The position numbers and the translations under genes were made by a program. Shown one piece after another: positions 18,344-28,308 of a DNA stretch of 64,000 nt. Below the pieces are notes generated by a model that saw nothing but the letters and a program-made list of their open reading frames with translations, searched no databases and was not told where the DNA came from. The stretch's first letter is position 1, and every line of letters starts with the position of its first letter. This stretch comes from Isoetes taiwanensis (taxonomy: Eukaryota; Streptophyta; Lycopodiopsida; Isoetales; Isoetaceae), in the NCBI GenBank assembly GCA_021234155.1, contig JAJEKV010000041.1, forward strand, positions 3,398,829-3,462,828, read 5' to 3'.

Positions 18344-19066
18344 CCATTTGTGAATTTCCTCCATACTCTTGTATGCTGTTGTCGCCTCCAAAAGTTCATT
18401 TTCCTTGGAAACCAGCATTGACGACAGGAATGTAATGACACTAGAGTGCTCACATCTGGCCTTTGCTGCTTCAATTTGCTGTTTTGCAGCATCCACCTCG
18501 TACCTGCACTTCTTCCACAACTTCTTTTTTTCCTTCATTTCATTGGCTGCAGTTTTAACTCTAACATTCAAGTCATCCTTCTGCTTATCTAAGCCAGCAA
18601 TCAAGGAGTTGATGACAGAATAGTCCACTACACAACCAACAACGTTTGTATGAGGAAATGAGGGCTCATACTCACCTTCTTTCTCAACCTTAGCTGTAAC
18701 ACTTTTCTTCGTTTTAATCACAAATGACTGCCAGTTAATCTTTTGTCCTCTCACATGCAAAGTGAATGCCCGTGCAAAAAACTTCCCAATCTCTCTAACA
18801 CAAACATCAGTTCTTTGGTAACATCTTCTGTAGATGTTCATAAACTGATCCACAAATAGTGGATTCATTCGACTAGACTTATAAATTTGCTTGGTACCCA
18901 CCAGTTTTACACAGCCAAATATTTTTCTTATCTCATCTTCAGCCACATCTGCCTTTCTTACATCTGAAGAGGTCATGCCCTCAGAAGGCAATACAGATGT
19001 GTCAAACATCCTCCTTGCTTCCTCTTCGTCTATGGTCACTTTAGGTTGAGTTTTCTTTGTTGCCAT
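18344..19066 (-). CDS. Exon 1: N-terminal domain and coiled coil
   Basis: 241 residues from an ATG at 19066 to a GTAATT splice donor. The N-terminus is charged (KVTIDEEEARRMFD). A segment with FVDQFMNIYRRCYQRTDVCV and FFARAFTLHVRGQKINWQSF follows. Residues about 165-240 form a long charged helix with heptad-like leucines (LIAGLDKQKDDLNVRVKTAA onward, Lys/Glu-rich), a probable coiled coil for self-assembly. No known domain is recognised. Confidence 0.6.
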
Positions 19067-19129
19067 TCTATCCCTGCACCAGCTTTGAAATTATATATCA
19101 CTGGAAGTTCTTCATTGTGTCTGCAAAAA

Positions 19130-19620
19130 ACTAAACCAATCCAAATCATAGCACTAAGTATCCTCAATAGTACTAACTCTAAGAGCTTAGCAATGAACTG
19201 CTACTTTTCCCAAATAATTACTAATTGTCATGAACACCAATTACCTTGGGCCTACTGTCTGCAAATTAGCAAATGCTTAGCATGTCATGTTAAATAGCAG
19301 CTAACTCTTTCTAACTTAGCACTGAACTTCATCTTCTTAGCAACCGCCGCTAATAACAATTTGAGCCTGCAAGTGTAGCACAAAATTCGCGTTCTTAATG
19401 TAACCTGCTACTTAGCAAATGTTGCCTGCAAACATAGCACGAAATCACTAAGTAACTCGGGTACACAGAACATACTAACTAGCAAGTACTGCCTGCGAAA
19501 CGTAGTACCAATATAACCTGTTAGCATAATTTGCTAACTGATTGTCTGCAAACATAGTACCAAATGCTAAACTCGTTAGCATCAACTTACTGAACTTGCA
19601 CGACCAAACATTACTAAAAA
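19130..19620. repeat. TTAGC-rich degenerate repeats near the right end of the TIR unit
   Basis: Words such as CTGCAAACATAGCAC, CTTAGCAAATG, TTAGCATAATTTGCTAAC and ACTAACT recur irregularly. They mirror the repetitive region at 12130-12540 and the TTAGCAC words beside both terminal inverted repeats. Confidence 0.5.
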
Positions 19621-19889
19621 TTGTACTTTTCACATACCAAGCCCAAAAAGTTCTCCACACCTGGAATGCAATCCTCCACACCTGCTACATTAACCTCTGT
19701 CTTCAATATAGAAGCATGAAATATAATAGAATGAAACCATTTCCTTATTATTTACCATTCCCAAAGATTTGTCAACAAAGATTAGATGCTTACCACTAAA
19801 ACAACTTTTCTTGAGTCTGGGAAATTGTTCAGATGAGCAATTTGATCCGAGCTCTTTACAAAGCAGAGTAATGGGATCTCGATTGTCTG

Positions 19890-20150
19890 GCAATTGATTG
19901 TTTAGAATGGTACAAATAACCGAATTCGATAATTATCTGGCTGTGGAAGCAAAGACAAATACATCAATTTACTCTGGCCAGTTAACCAAGCAGGGAAATG
20001 GAATCTCGATTGGGGATTTTGTTGAATCTAATGACTGGCAATTGTTTAGAATGGTACAGATAACGGATTTCGATAATTACTGTTGTGGGAGCAGTACAGT
20101 CACAACAATTTGATCCGGCCAGTTAACCAAGCAATGTACGGGGATCTCGA
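19890..20150 (+). repeat. Diverged ~145 bp tandem duplication
   Basis: TTGTTTAGAATGGTACAAAT, TTCGATAATTA, GCCAGTTAACCAAGCA and ATCTCGAT occur in order twice, about 145 bases apart. Confidence 0.7.
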
Positions 20151-20351
20151 TGGGGAGCAGCTATGTTGCTGAGTCCGATCCAAGAAACTCCAAGAAAGTA
20201 GGAAAGGGGGAAAGGTTCGACGGTTTAGGATCCCATGGGCGGGATTTAGTGCTAAAAAAAATTTAAAAATTCAGTTAAACCCCCTTAATTAGCGCTATTG
20301 TTTAGGGCTAAAAATGGCGTCATTTATGCCACCCGTAGCGTGCGAGGACCC

Positions 20352-20619
20352 AATATCAGTAGTCATACATACCATTTATCTCACACTGATGATGACATTT
20401 TCCACGGACATGTATGAGATAATCGATGAGATGTTTGCCCATAATCACTTCCACTTGTGCACAGACAATCCCTCTTGCAACTATAAGCGCATTGGAAGTG
20501 CTCTATAAAAGCGTGTAATTCCCCTTCCTGCATACATTATCTTCTATGTAAATTGCATCTTTATAAACTAGCATAATTCTAAGTCAGATAATGAGTTGCA
20601 TAAAGTTCAAGATTGCATA
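20352..20619 (+). repeat. Right copy of the ~260 bp direct repeat flanking the TIR unit
   Basis: It starts AATATCAGT directly after the right terminal inverted repeat and matches 10885-11140 along its length, including its last bases (ATTGCATA versus AGTTAATA) that abut the left inverted repeat in the other copy. Confidence 0.8.
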
Positions 20620-21378
20620 AGTCCAATAGAAGAGCATGCAATTTGCAAGATGAAATGTAATCATTGCTGCAATGGAGACCTACTTGCAGACACGACTCAC
20701 AGGCCAAAACTTCAGGTGCATAATATTACTCTGTCGAATGTACTATAAACCTAGATATAAGAATCCTGTACGGCATAATTCTATGCACGAACCTCCAATA
20801 ATGTACTTGTAAAATAACAAGAGAACCTCAAATTCAATATCTATCAAGAAAAACTACCTTGCAATCGTTAGAGTACAACAACACAATATATAAATAGGAA
20901 CCACTATAGCAAACAAACAAAGAAAGGCCCCATATTGGTTCACCGAGAAAACCCATAAATCATACAGTTTTGAAACGAAACAACTACCAAGCAGTAAAAT
21001 ACCACTCAAACTGTGGACCACTCAAATCGATGCAGCCAAAATCGTCTGCCTAATTACTGGTTACCGATCTCCAGCTACCTGCCACCACTTGCACATCCCC
21101 AGCCGACTCCACCTGGCTTCTGCAAATCGACCCAACATGCCGGACTTTGGAGGAAGCCGGATTTTCAGAAGGAGGAGCCAGGGTATTTAGGTTAAAAAGG
21201 GAATAAAGGGTCCAAAAATAACGTATAGGTGCTTTTTTTAAAAAGGGGAAGGGGCCACTTTTAGCCGTCGGATTATTTTACTCCCCAATCCTCACCATCC
21301 AAATTAGGGGGGGATCCAAATCCAGGATTTACGCCATAATATAACATTATAATATAATAATATAATATAATATAATAA
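20620..21378. other. Intergenic stretch ending in an AT-rich microsatellite
   Basis: No gene recognised. An (ATAAT)n-like run at 21335-21378 is the apparent insertion site of the Helitron whose 3' end lies at 21379. Confidence 0.5.
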
Positions 21379-21420
21379 CTAGTAAACGTGTGCCCGGCGT
21401 TGCCGGGCCAATGTTCTGGG
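21379..21420 (-). mobile_element. Helitron 3' terminus (minus orientation)
   Basis: On the minus strand, GCCCGGC and GCCGGGC pair across the loop AAC. They are followed by CACACGTTTA and the terminus CTAG, with T as the next base. A hairpin about ten bases before CTRR, with insertion next to T, defines plant Helitron 3' ends. The matching 5' end should lie to the right at higher coordinates; I could not locate it. Confidence 0.8.
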
Positions 21421-22437
21421 CATGTGTTTTTCCTTGGCATCTAATCTTTTCCTTGATCAACCTTTAAGAACCCACATCACAACAATCTTTACATAGGCCT
21501 TACAAAGTTTATGTTGATCAACCTTTAATTGAGATTATGTTAATCAACCTTTAGTTGAGTTTTTAATCAACACATGTTGAGTTGCATCCGATGGGATTAA
21601 ACGTTTTTGTAAATTGTCACCACATATGTTGAGTTTCAGCTATTTCTTACATTCAACGTTTTTCTTTTCTATGCAAAGTTCAATCTTATCCTTTGTAGAT
21701 ATAGCATTCTACATTCCCTGAAATTTGGCACATCTACACTACAAATGCAGTTGCTAGGATAGAAGTGATGTTGGTGCACAAACTATTTTGTGAGGCAAAA
21801 GGTTTCGTATAACAAATTATTTCCAACAATCTAGAATGTAAAACAAAGTTGGAGCACAAACCATTCTAAGGCAAAATCACTTGGCTATCGAGGAAACAAA
21901 CTACTGTAAGTTTAAGTACAACAGATACACCATCCTCGATATTCAAGGTGCTTCTGATCGCAGGGCTTTCTTGCAATGGCTTATTTCCAAATCCTCCTAT
22001 GTGTCATAGAAGCAGCAGACATTTTGACATTCAGTTTAGCTTGAGAACATAGTTCTACGCAACATCTATAAAGCCCAGAATTCAGTTCAATCAGTTTGAA
22101 AATACCTATATTTGTTGCCCAGCCTGATGAAATGGAGTTGAAGATGAAACAAATGAATAAGTGAAAAGACGCATGCTAGAATACTCAACTTGGTCTAATG
22201 TCAACTTGACCCAGCGATTCCACTAAACAGGTCAAGAACTGGACAAAGAGGTAAAAAATCCGGTATGTTTTCAGCTTTCTTACCTGTAAACTTTGAAAGA
22301 AAAGATTGCAGCTTTGATCTGGCCGGATCTGCATAAAAAAATATTGGACCTATGAAAGATTTACACAAAAAAAATGCCCAGATCTATATAAGAAGGTCAG
22401 ATCGGCAATAAAACAGTGACGAAGCTGGAAAAAAAAA
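21421..22437. other. Presumed Helitron interior, no gene recognised
   Basis: AT-rich DNA with no supported ORF. It includes repeated TTGATCAACCTTTA words at about 21450-21560. It probably belongs to the minus-strand Helitron ending at 21379. Confidence 0.4.
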
Positions 22438-22479
22438 GTGATGAGGCTTAAGAAAAGGGCTCATAACTTCCATTTTGTA

Positions 22480-22640
22480 GATGAACGAAAAAGGAGACTC
22501 CCTTTCCGCAACAACAGCAAACCCGCTCCCTGCTACTGCCGGTCGCGGGGCCATTGTCGTTGTTGCAGAAAGGGAACAATGCCCGTTGCCGCCGGTCGCG
22601 GGGCCCCTGCTGCTGTTGCAAAAAGGGAGCCCCCTTTTTC
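22480..22640. repeat. GC-rich foldback with duplicated CCGGTCGCGGGGCC
   Basis: CCGGTCGCGGGGCC occurs at about 22540 and 22589. The outer parts are inverted: CTCCCTTTCCGCAACAACAGC near 22498 opposes GCTGCTGTTGCAAAAAGGGAG near 22609. Short ORFs on both strands are by-products. Confidence 0.75.
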
Positions 22641-22689
22641 GTTCCTTTATAGAATGCAACATACTGTTAAAATGATATGTTAAAAGCAC

Positions 22690-23240
22690 CAAATAGGTAG
22701 AATGCCTATTTGTTATTCCTACAAAATTGCAACGTTGTTAGCCAAGATCATGTAGTCTGACATGCATTGCCTAGGTTCAGACCTCTCTAAATTTAGAGGT
22801 TTGAGTAGAAAGCGAGGTTTAAGTAGAAAGCGCACGTTTCTTAGTAGCGTTTATGTCCATTGTTATCATACCTAGTATGAGCATCTTCAAATGTTGGACA
22901 AAACTTAACATTGTAATTGTGTATTTCTTCAAAACGGTGCCCACAGATGCCAGGCTATGTGGAAGTGTATATGGGCTTTTGAAATCCATAGGGCCATTTA
23001 TTCATGCTAGACAATCAATGCCATAATAATATAGGGATAGAAGTTACATGTGTTCAAGACAATAACATTAGTCAAATGCGGCTTGCATGCATGTATCAAT
23101 AACTTGTGATTAATGTAGGGACGTTCAATGTTTTAAAACCCTAATGTAGGGCATCAACACAAAGGAAACAATCACATATATCAACCATCAAGGTAGTCTT
23201 TATTTAAATCATATTTACATTCTCATATTTTCTAATACAT
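22690..23240. other. Stretch without a recognised gene
   Basis: AT-rich sequence with no supported ORF between the GC-rich foldback and the LINE fragment. Confidence 0.5.
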
Positions 23241-24692
23241 ATACAAAGCGCCTTCGACACAGTGCCCAGAGATAAACTCCTACTCAGACTAATAGGACTA
23301 AGAGCACCAGAAGGGTTAGTAGGATCAATTGCAAGGCTATACCAAAAGGTATATGCCAAGATAGAGGGGGGAGGGGAAGCCATAGACTGCGACACAGGAG
23401 TAAAGCAAGGATGTCCACTATCACCCACACTTTTTGGGATATACATAGATGCGCTACAGGAATTTTTCAAAGAAAGAGAGGGAGACAGGGAAGCACCAAT
23501 GATAGGGAGAACAAAAGTTCCAATAATGCTATATGCGGATGACTTAGGTATGATGGCGACCAAAGCCAAAGGAATGCACAGAATGCTAGAGATACTAGAA
23601 GAGTTCTGCGTGGAGACAGGATTGACAGTCAACCTGAGCAAAACAAAAATAGTGACCTTCGGTACAAAGACAAAACACAAGCCCTTTAAATACAAGGGAG
23701 AAGAGCTAGAGGAGACCACAGGGTACAGGTACTTGGGATATGATACACATGGTGGGGGAAAGTGGTCAAAATGGGCAGACAACAGATTCCAAACAGCAAT
23801 AGGCAATTATTACGTCATGATGAATTACTGTAACAACAACAGGATCACCAACTGGGAAATCAAAACATACCTATTTAGCACATTAGTAGCATCAACACAG
23901 CTGTATGGATGTGAGATGTGGGGGCCAGGTCTGTCAGAGAAGAAATGGAAAAAACAGGGAGGCATACTGAGACAATGGCACGGACAGGAATTCCAGGTTA
24001 AGGCAGGTACATCATTAGCAACAATCATATATGAAACAGGGGAAAAGCCAATGGAAGTGAGAGCATGGGAAAGAACAATTAGGTACCTAATAAAAGACAA
24101 CAGTTATGGGAAAGAGGACAAACTATCGTCACTGGCAATAGATGAATCAGCAAAGCAGCACATAGTAACAGGCAAGGGATGGTTTAATGAAGTGGCGAAG
24201 TGGACGGCAAGCATGGGGATGCAACTAAGCCATATCATACAAGCGGATGGATGGGACGAAGAATGGACAAGCAGGGCAATGAGAAGCTGGCTAGCACAAC
24301 ACACATGGCTTAAAACAGACTGGCTATTGGGAGCCTTCAATCAAGGGGGACAGATAGGACATATCACATACAAAAGCAACATGTTGAATAGGAGCAACAG
24401 AGGGACGCTGGCTAGGTTCAGAATGGGGAGCCACGACCTCCGAATTGAGAAAGATAGATGGAGAAAAATAGATAGAGCAGAACGAATATGTCGACTATGT
24501 GATTCAGAAAAAATAGAAGACGAAGCACATATGGTCAAGGAATGCCCGGTCTACACAGACATAAGGTCCAAATTTAACAAGTGGGATCTCCCACTCCCAG
24601 CACTGATGGACAAAGAAGAGACACTCACAGATGTAGCGAAAGCTATAGAGATGATAATAAGACACCGGGGGTGCACAAAGAGAAAGGGCTAA
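23241..24692 (+). CDS. LINE reverse transcriptase, C-terminal two-thirds (5'-truncated)
   Basis: The open frame enters at RT motif A (SAFDTVPRDKLLLRL). It continues through VKQGCPLSPTLFGIYIDAL (motif B), the catalytic YADD at 23532-23543, and KTKIVTFGT (motif D region). The C-terminus holds the CCHC-type finger of plant LINEs (CRLC, then HMVKEC) at about 24490-24550. The frame is otherwise uninterrupted over 476 codons from the GTG at 23262. There is no ATG start, and the endonuclease and N-terminal RT are missing, as in a 5'-truncated LINE insertion. No poly(A) tail is seen after 24692. Confidence 0.92.
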   Translation: MQSAFDTVPRDKLLLRLIGLRAPEGLVGSIARLYQKVYAKIEGGGEAIDCDTGVKQGCPLSPTLFGIYIDALQEFFKEREGDREAPMIGRTKVPIMLYADDLGMMATKAKGMHRMLEILEEFCVETGLTVNLSKTKIVTFGTKTKHKPFKYKGEELEETTGYRYLGYDTHGGGKWSKWADNRFQTAIGNYYVMMNYCNNNRITNWEIKTYLFSTLVASTQLYGCEMWGPGLSEKKWKKQGGILRQWHGQEFQVKAGTSLATIIYETGEKPMEVRAWERTIRYLIKDNSYGKEDKLSSLAIDESAKQHIVTGKGWFNEVAKWTASMGMQLSHIIQADGWDEEWTSRAMRSWLAQHTWLKTDWLLGAFNQGGQIGHITYKSNMLNRSNRGTLARFRMGSHDLRIEKDRWRKIDRAERICRLCDSEKIEDEAHMVKECPVYTDIRSKFNKWDLPLPALMDKEETLTDVAKAIEMIIRHRGCTKRKG

Positions 24693-24753
24693 TAATCTGA
24701 GAAGCACTATTGAGGCGAATCAGAGGGGCCCACAAAGTACAGTTCAAAACTGT

Positions 24754-25668
24754 TTATATAGAGACTGCTTTTCTTATCTCAACTGGGCATCCTAGCTCCT
24801 TAAGCCGTTCTCCTAACTTGCCACGTGGTACCCTGTCAAACGCTTTAGTAAAATCAACAAAGCTAGCATAAAGCACCCTATTAGGCCCTTTGGAACCCTC
24901 TGCTATCACCCTCAATGTCAACAGGTGATCGATGGTAGAATGGTCTCTCCGAAAACCTGCTTGTCCAAGAGCTCTTAACCCTTCTCTATCTGCCCATAGT
25001 GAGAGTTTCCTTTCAACCACCGCTCCAAATAGTTTAGCCATAATACTACTCACCATGATTGTACGATAGTTTCGCACACAATTGGGATCACCTGCTTTTA
25101 GGAGAGCCACTATTCTGCTCAAACACCACTGATCTGGAAACCCCTCACTTAATGACATGTTGAACATCTCCGCCACTTTTGCATGCACTGCTGGTCCTCC
25201 CCATTTCAGCAATTCAATGGCAAACCCTTCAGAATCTCTCGCTTTGCCGTTTGACATCTTCTCTAGGGCCACATCTATATCTATTGCTTCGAACACCTGG
25301 GATACCTCAGCTGATGGCACCTCCATTTTTGGGGCATCTGGTGCATGATATAACTCCTGTGCATACAGAAGAAGATCCTCTCTACTGAATTTCCCTGCGG
25401 AAGGTGCAACTGGCTTCATTCTGGCCCAAAGTTTCCGTGCATCATGATGCAGTTCATACTCTAGTTTTTCCTGCAATTCATGTACCCAAACTGCCTCCTT
25501 CCGTTTGAGAAATTTCCTGTATGCCTGCTTAGCTTCTTGCCTGGGTAGCTTAGCATAATATTCATTTTTAACCAGCCTGCACTCCTCATCCCACCACGCA
25601 GCATTCTTATGCGATCCTCCCTTCGTTAGACCAAACACCTGAGAAGCAACATCCATCACAATTTTCAA
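24754..25668 (-). CDS. LINE reverse transcriptase, N-terminal part (3'-truncated)
   Basis: 304 residues in minus orientation: an endonuclease-RT linker (AAWWDEECRLVKNEYYAKL) and RT motifs SNGKARDSEGFAIELLKWGG, NYRTIMVSSIMAKLF, QAGFRRDHSTIDHLLTL and FVDFTKAFDRVPRGKL (motif A). It stops shortly after motif A, so the catalytic YADD is absent. Overlapping the plus-strand LINE at motif A with a different sequence shows these are two copies. It joins the endonuclease ORF upstream through a one-base shift in a T/A run at about 25665. Confidence 0.92.
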   Translation of the reverse strand: MKIVMDVASQVFGLTKGGSHKNAAWWDEECRLVKNEYYAKLPRQEAKQAYRKFLKRKEAVWVHELQEKLEYELHHDARKLWARMKPVAPSAGKFSREDLLLYAQELYHAPDAPKMEVPSAEVSQVFEAIDIDVALEKMSNGKARDSEGFAIELLKWGGPAVHAKVAEMFNMSLSEGFPDQWCLSRIVALLKAGDPNCVRNYRTIMVSSIMAKLFGAVVERKLSLWADREGLRALGQAGFRRDHSTIDHLLTLRVIAEGSKGPNRVLYASFVDFTKAFDRVPRGKLGERLKELGCPVEIRKAVSI

Positions 25669-26609
25669 AAAACACTTACTTTTTGTGAGCAGGTTGCCTT
25701 TCCAGGTCCACGTTCACAAACCTTTGCTCCAATTTCCTTTTTATAATCTTTTTTTCTTCTCATGCCTCGGTTTTCCTTCCTCCTCCGGTATGCCGAAGCT
25801 TCTCCAACTACTTGAGCGCCTAGAGTAAATCTAAGCGAAGCATGGTTAGATTCCAACTCGTCTTCCACCCGAAAGCTTTCCACCAACTCTCTTGCAGCCG
25901 GATCACCTATTAGATAGTCTGCAACACTAGCATTTTGGCAAGTGAGCTCTGCTGAAGCAGGGAATTTAGGAACACCATTATACAATACCAGGCCATGTGC
26001 TTCACAGAGTTGCAGCAACTTTAAGCCTGAATCATTAACTATAGAATCTTTAGAATACCTCTTCCAACCTGCTGTTTCAACTTCTACAGGTGAGAGCTCT
26101 TGCAGAAGGACATCTTCCACCCCATTCACAAACATGCTGGCTTGTCGCTCTGCAGTTCTGCCATTGAAATCTCCAGCGAGAAAGACCTCCCCTTTTTCCT
26201 TAAATGCATTGATGTCTCTGGCCAAGTGTAAGAATGGATCCTCTCTAGATAAATCTTCATGAAGGTAGGTACTACTAGATGCAGGTGCAAAGTATGCAGC
26301 AGCAATGTACACCAGCTTTTTGCCCTTGATTTCCAACCAAATGTATTGGTTATACGCACACACTTTTGTGATTCTCACCTTAGCCACAAAATTGTTTCTC
26401 ACATAGCACGCTATTCCTCCAAACCCCCTTCCTGGACCTGCTCCCTTTGTATTCCAAGCCGATTCTAATAGAGTGAATTCATGTAGATGCCCTAGCCTTG
26501 CTGTTTCATGTTCCCAAGTCTCCAACAACACCACAATATCTGCCTCTTTCCACATAGAATGAGTTGACACCTCCTTCCTATTCTTAAAGCCATGCACATT
26601 CCATACCAC
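25665..26609 (-). CDS. LINE AP-endonuclease domain
   Basis: 314 residues of an apurinic-type endonuclease of non-LTR retrotransposons. It begins WNVHGFKNRKEV, with VVLLETWEHE (catalytic Glu), GIACYVRNNF, VFLAGDFNGRT (the D-x-N motif) and SNHASLRFTL (the terminal S-x-H motif). It nicks target DNA to prime reverse transcription. The ORF continues into the reverse transcriptase after a frameshift. Upstream coding continues past the listed start (RCVVWNVHG). Confidence 0.92.
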   Translation of the reverse strand: MVWNVHGFKNRKEVSTHSMWKEADIVVLLETWEHETARLGHLHEFTLLESAWNTKGAGPGRGFGGIACYVRNNFVAKVRITKVCAYNQYIWLEIKGKKLVYIAAAYFAPASSSTYLHEDLSREDPFLHLARDINAFKEKGEVFLAGDFNGRTAERQASMFVNGVEDVLLQELSPVEVETAGWKRYSKDSIVNDSGLKLLQLCEAHGLVLYNGVPKFPASAELTCQNASVADYLIGDPAARELVESFRVEDELESNHASLRFTLGAQVVGEASAYRRRKENRGMRRKKDYKKEIGAKVCERGPGKATCSQKVSVF

Positions 26610-26798
26610 ACACCTGAGGGCGCGTCCCTAGCAGCTATGGACATCACCATTCTTGTCCTTAATCCAGATTCTATCTCCCTTGATATATGCATGTTTCCCT
26701 TACGCTTTTAGAGCTTTTACCCGAAAGTTAACATGTCATTGAATTCTCGTTCTTTCTGCTGCCATGTGAGATCATTGTTCGACCAAAATGTTTGTCTT

Positions 26799-27074
26799 TC
26801 AACACCGATTATGCATCACTCTATCTCTGGCTTCCTGGCTTCTGAACTTTATAATTATGGGGCGTGGTTTCCCCAGTTGCTTTTTTCCCACCCTATGGCA
26901 ACTCATAATTCCGGGATCGTGCAGGTGCATTTCTTGGTTGAAGAATTCTCTAACAACTTCAGAAATATCTTCCTCCTCATTTTCTATTACTCCTGACAAC
27001 TTAACATTGTTTCTTTTGTTGCCGCGAAGTCGTTTCTTCTTTCTTTCAAGATCAGTAGTGACTATCTGTTCCAC
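26799..27074 (-). CDS. LINE ORF1-like RNA-binding fragment
   Basis: 91 residues upstream of the endonuclease on the same strand. The pattern VKLSGVIENEEEDISEVVRE, then CHRVGKK and KPRPIIIKFRSQEARDRVM matches the RRM-like transposase_22 region of L1-type ORF1 proteins, which coat LINE RNA. The N-terminal KKKRLRGNKRNN is basic. The ORF is partial. Together with the two ORFs downstream it makes a minus-strand LINE from about 27.1 kb to 24.75 kb lacking its 3' half. Confidence 0.75.
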   Translation of the reverse strand: MEQIVTTDLERKKKRLRGNKRNNVKLSGVIENEEEDISEVVREFFNQEMHLHDPGIMSCHRVGKKQLGKPRPIIIKFRSQEARDRVMHNRC

Positions 27075-28308
27075 CCTTTTCGCAATACAATTTCGGCATC
27101 ACCGTGCATCCCGCTCATTTGCGCGACCCTACTCTCTAATTGATTGCGGTTCGTTTGAATTCTTCTCTAGTTGCTTCCGGTCTTTACAATTTTACCCCCG
27201 CCCTTTCATTTTGGATCTTCAATATCGCTCTAATTTTCTTTACCTCTTAAGCCTACCTTGATTCTAACCTTGACTAACTCCGCCCTAACATGTTCGATTC
27301 GATCAATAGGGGCGATTCTGATTCTACGAAAATATCTTCAGGTCATCGGTTAGCTGTTTGTACCAGACCGGGAGGGATGGAGCCATTTCGTACTTTTTAT
27401 CATACACTAGTTCGATGTTTTGGGCACCTAACAGATGCGCCTAACAGATTCTATACCAATGGGATTCTAGAGAATAATAGGTGCCCACCAGCAATGTTAA
27501 ACCTGGTAGTTGTTTGTGCTATAAATTTGTTATGTCCAAAGCCATAATTCATTTAGTTGGTGATTTGAATTACAATCTGCAAGAAATTGTTGTGTCCTTA
27601 GTCTTACTTCAACAATTCTTTATTCTTTACATTGGCTTCCTTACATTTGATTATTGTTCATTCATAGAACATTTTTCCCAAGACAATGTCTAAAACTCAT
27701 TGGCATGGGATTCACACAGGGAAGAGATAAGCCTTATAAGCTCCTTGCAAGCTTATTTCCTTAACCGGAGAGACCACTGACAATTAATGATGCACACAGG
27801 GGTGGCTGCATCAAAAAGTGATTAATATCTGCACATAGATACGTCAAATATTTACCTTGGAATTTTAGCTCCACTACATAAATTGAACAGCAAAATGTAT
27901 CTATAATAACTTTAGGAAAACATGGATAAAAGATTTGTTAACAACACCAATGATTACACTAACCTGCTTGTGCTTGCCACTTTTTCAACCGCAGAGTTAG
28001 CATACTTTAAGAATCAATCCCTAAGCCTTGGTCTGATAATTTGAATGCCTTGAAAACATTCTCTCTTCGTCAAACCGCAATATTTAGATGAGACAACATT
28101 CTACTTGCAGGTTCAGGTACTCAAGAGTTGCAAGACTGCCTGAGGAGAAAAACTTGCTTCTATACCCAAGCTAGATAATCATTTTAGATTAAATATTCTT
28201 ACCATATCTTGTTCTTGATGAAGATGACATCCAGGGCACACATTAATAATATTCAATCAATAAATAATACTTACATTCAGCAAACCTTCAGCCAAAAGGA
28301 AAATGTTA
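27075..28308. other. Stretch without a recognised gene
   Basis: No supported ORF. The first part may be the 5' region of the minus-strand LINE, and the rest is unrecognised AT-rich DNA. Confidence 0.4.

Larger units (their letters stand above)
16880..19066 (-). other. Multi-exon gene: coiled coil plus RING-type zinc finger, unknown family
   Basis: Four minus-strand coding blocks in consistent order look like exons of one gene: 19066-18344, 18221-about 17940, about 17655-17390 and about 17312-16880. The first join is well supported: a GTAATT donor after TGG, and an acceptor giving an in-phase continuation (LNEIASSLNKMSG). The product would have an N-terminal unknown domain, a coiled coil, a RING-H2-like finger, an acidic linker and a C-terminal domain (KKLLVIEPEDFLYKVFKKAE, then LLIDPYRYVNF). 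One frame change near 17107 is unexplained and may be an indel. A RING finger suggests ubiquitin ligase activity, but the family is not recognised. The gene lies wholly inside the 9.2 kb TIR unit, opposite the plus-strand gene. Confidence 0.5.
11141..20351. mobile_element. 9.2 kb unit with 19 bp terminal inverted repeats (putative composite DNA transposon)
   Basis: GGGTCCTCGCACGTTACGG (11141-11159) is matched in inverted orientation at 20333-20351 with 18 of 19 identical. The bases next to both ends read AATA, a possible 4 bp target duplication. Between the ends lie a decayed plus-strand gene (11339-14850), a TRIM insertion, a minus-strand acidic ORF and a minus-strand multi-exon coiled-coil/RING gene. 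Regions rich in TTAGC words sit inward of both ends. I do not recognise the superfamily. Alternatively, two unrelated short inverted repeats could bracket a mosaic by chance, but an 18/19 match exactly at the edges of a flanking duplication makes that less likely. Confidence 0.6.

Noticed and set aside
23241-26609. LINE pair as twin-priming inversion of one element
   Set aside because: Twin priming places the inverted 5' part before the sense 3' part; here the order is opposite, and the two fragments overlap at motif A with different sequences.
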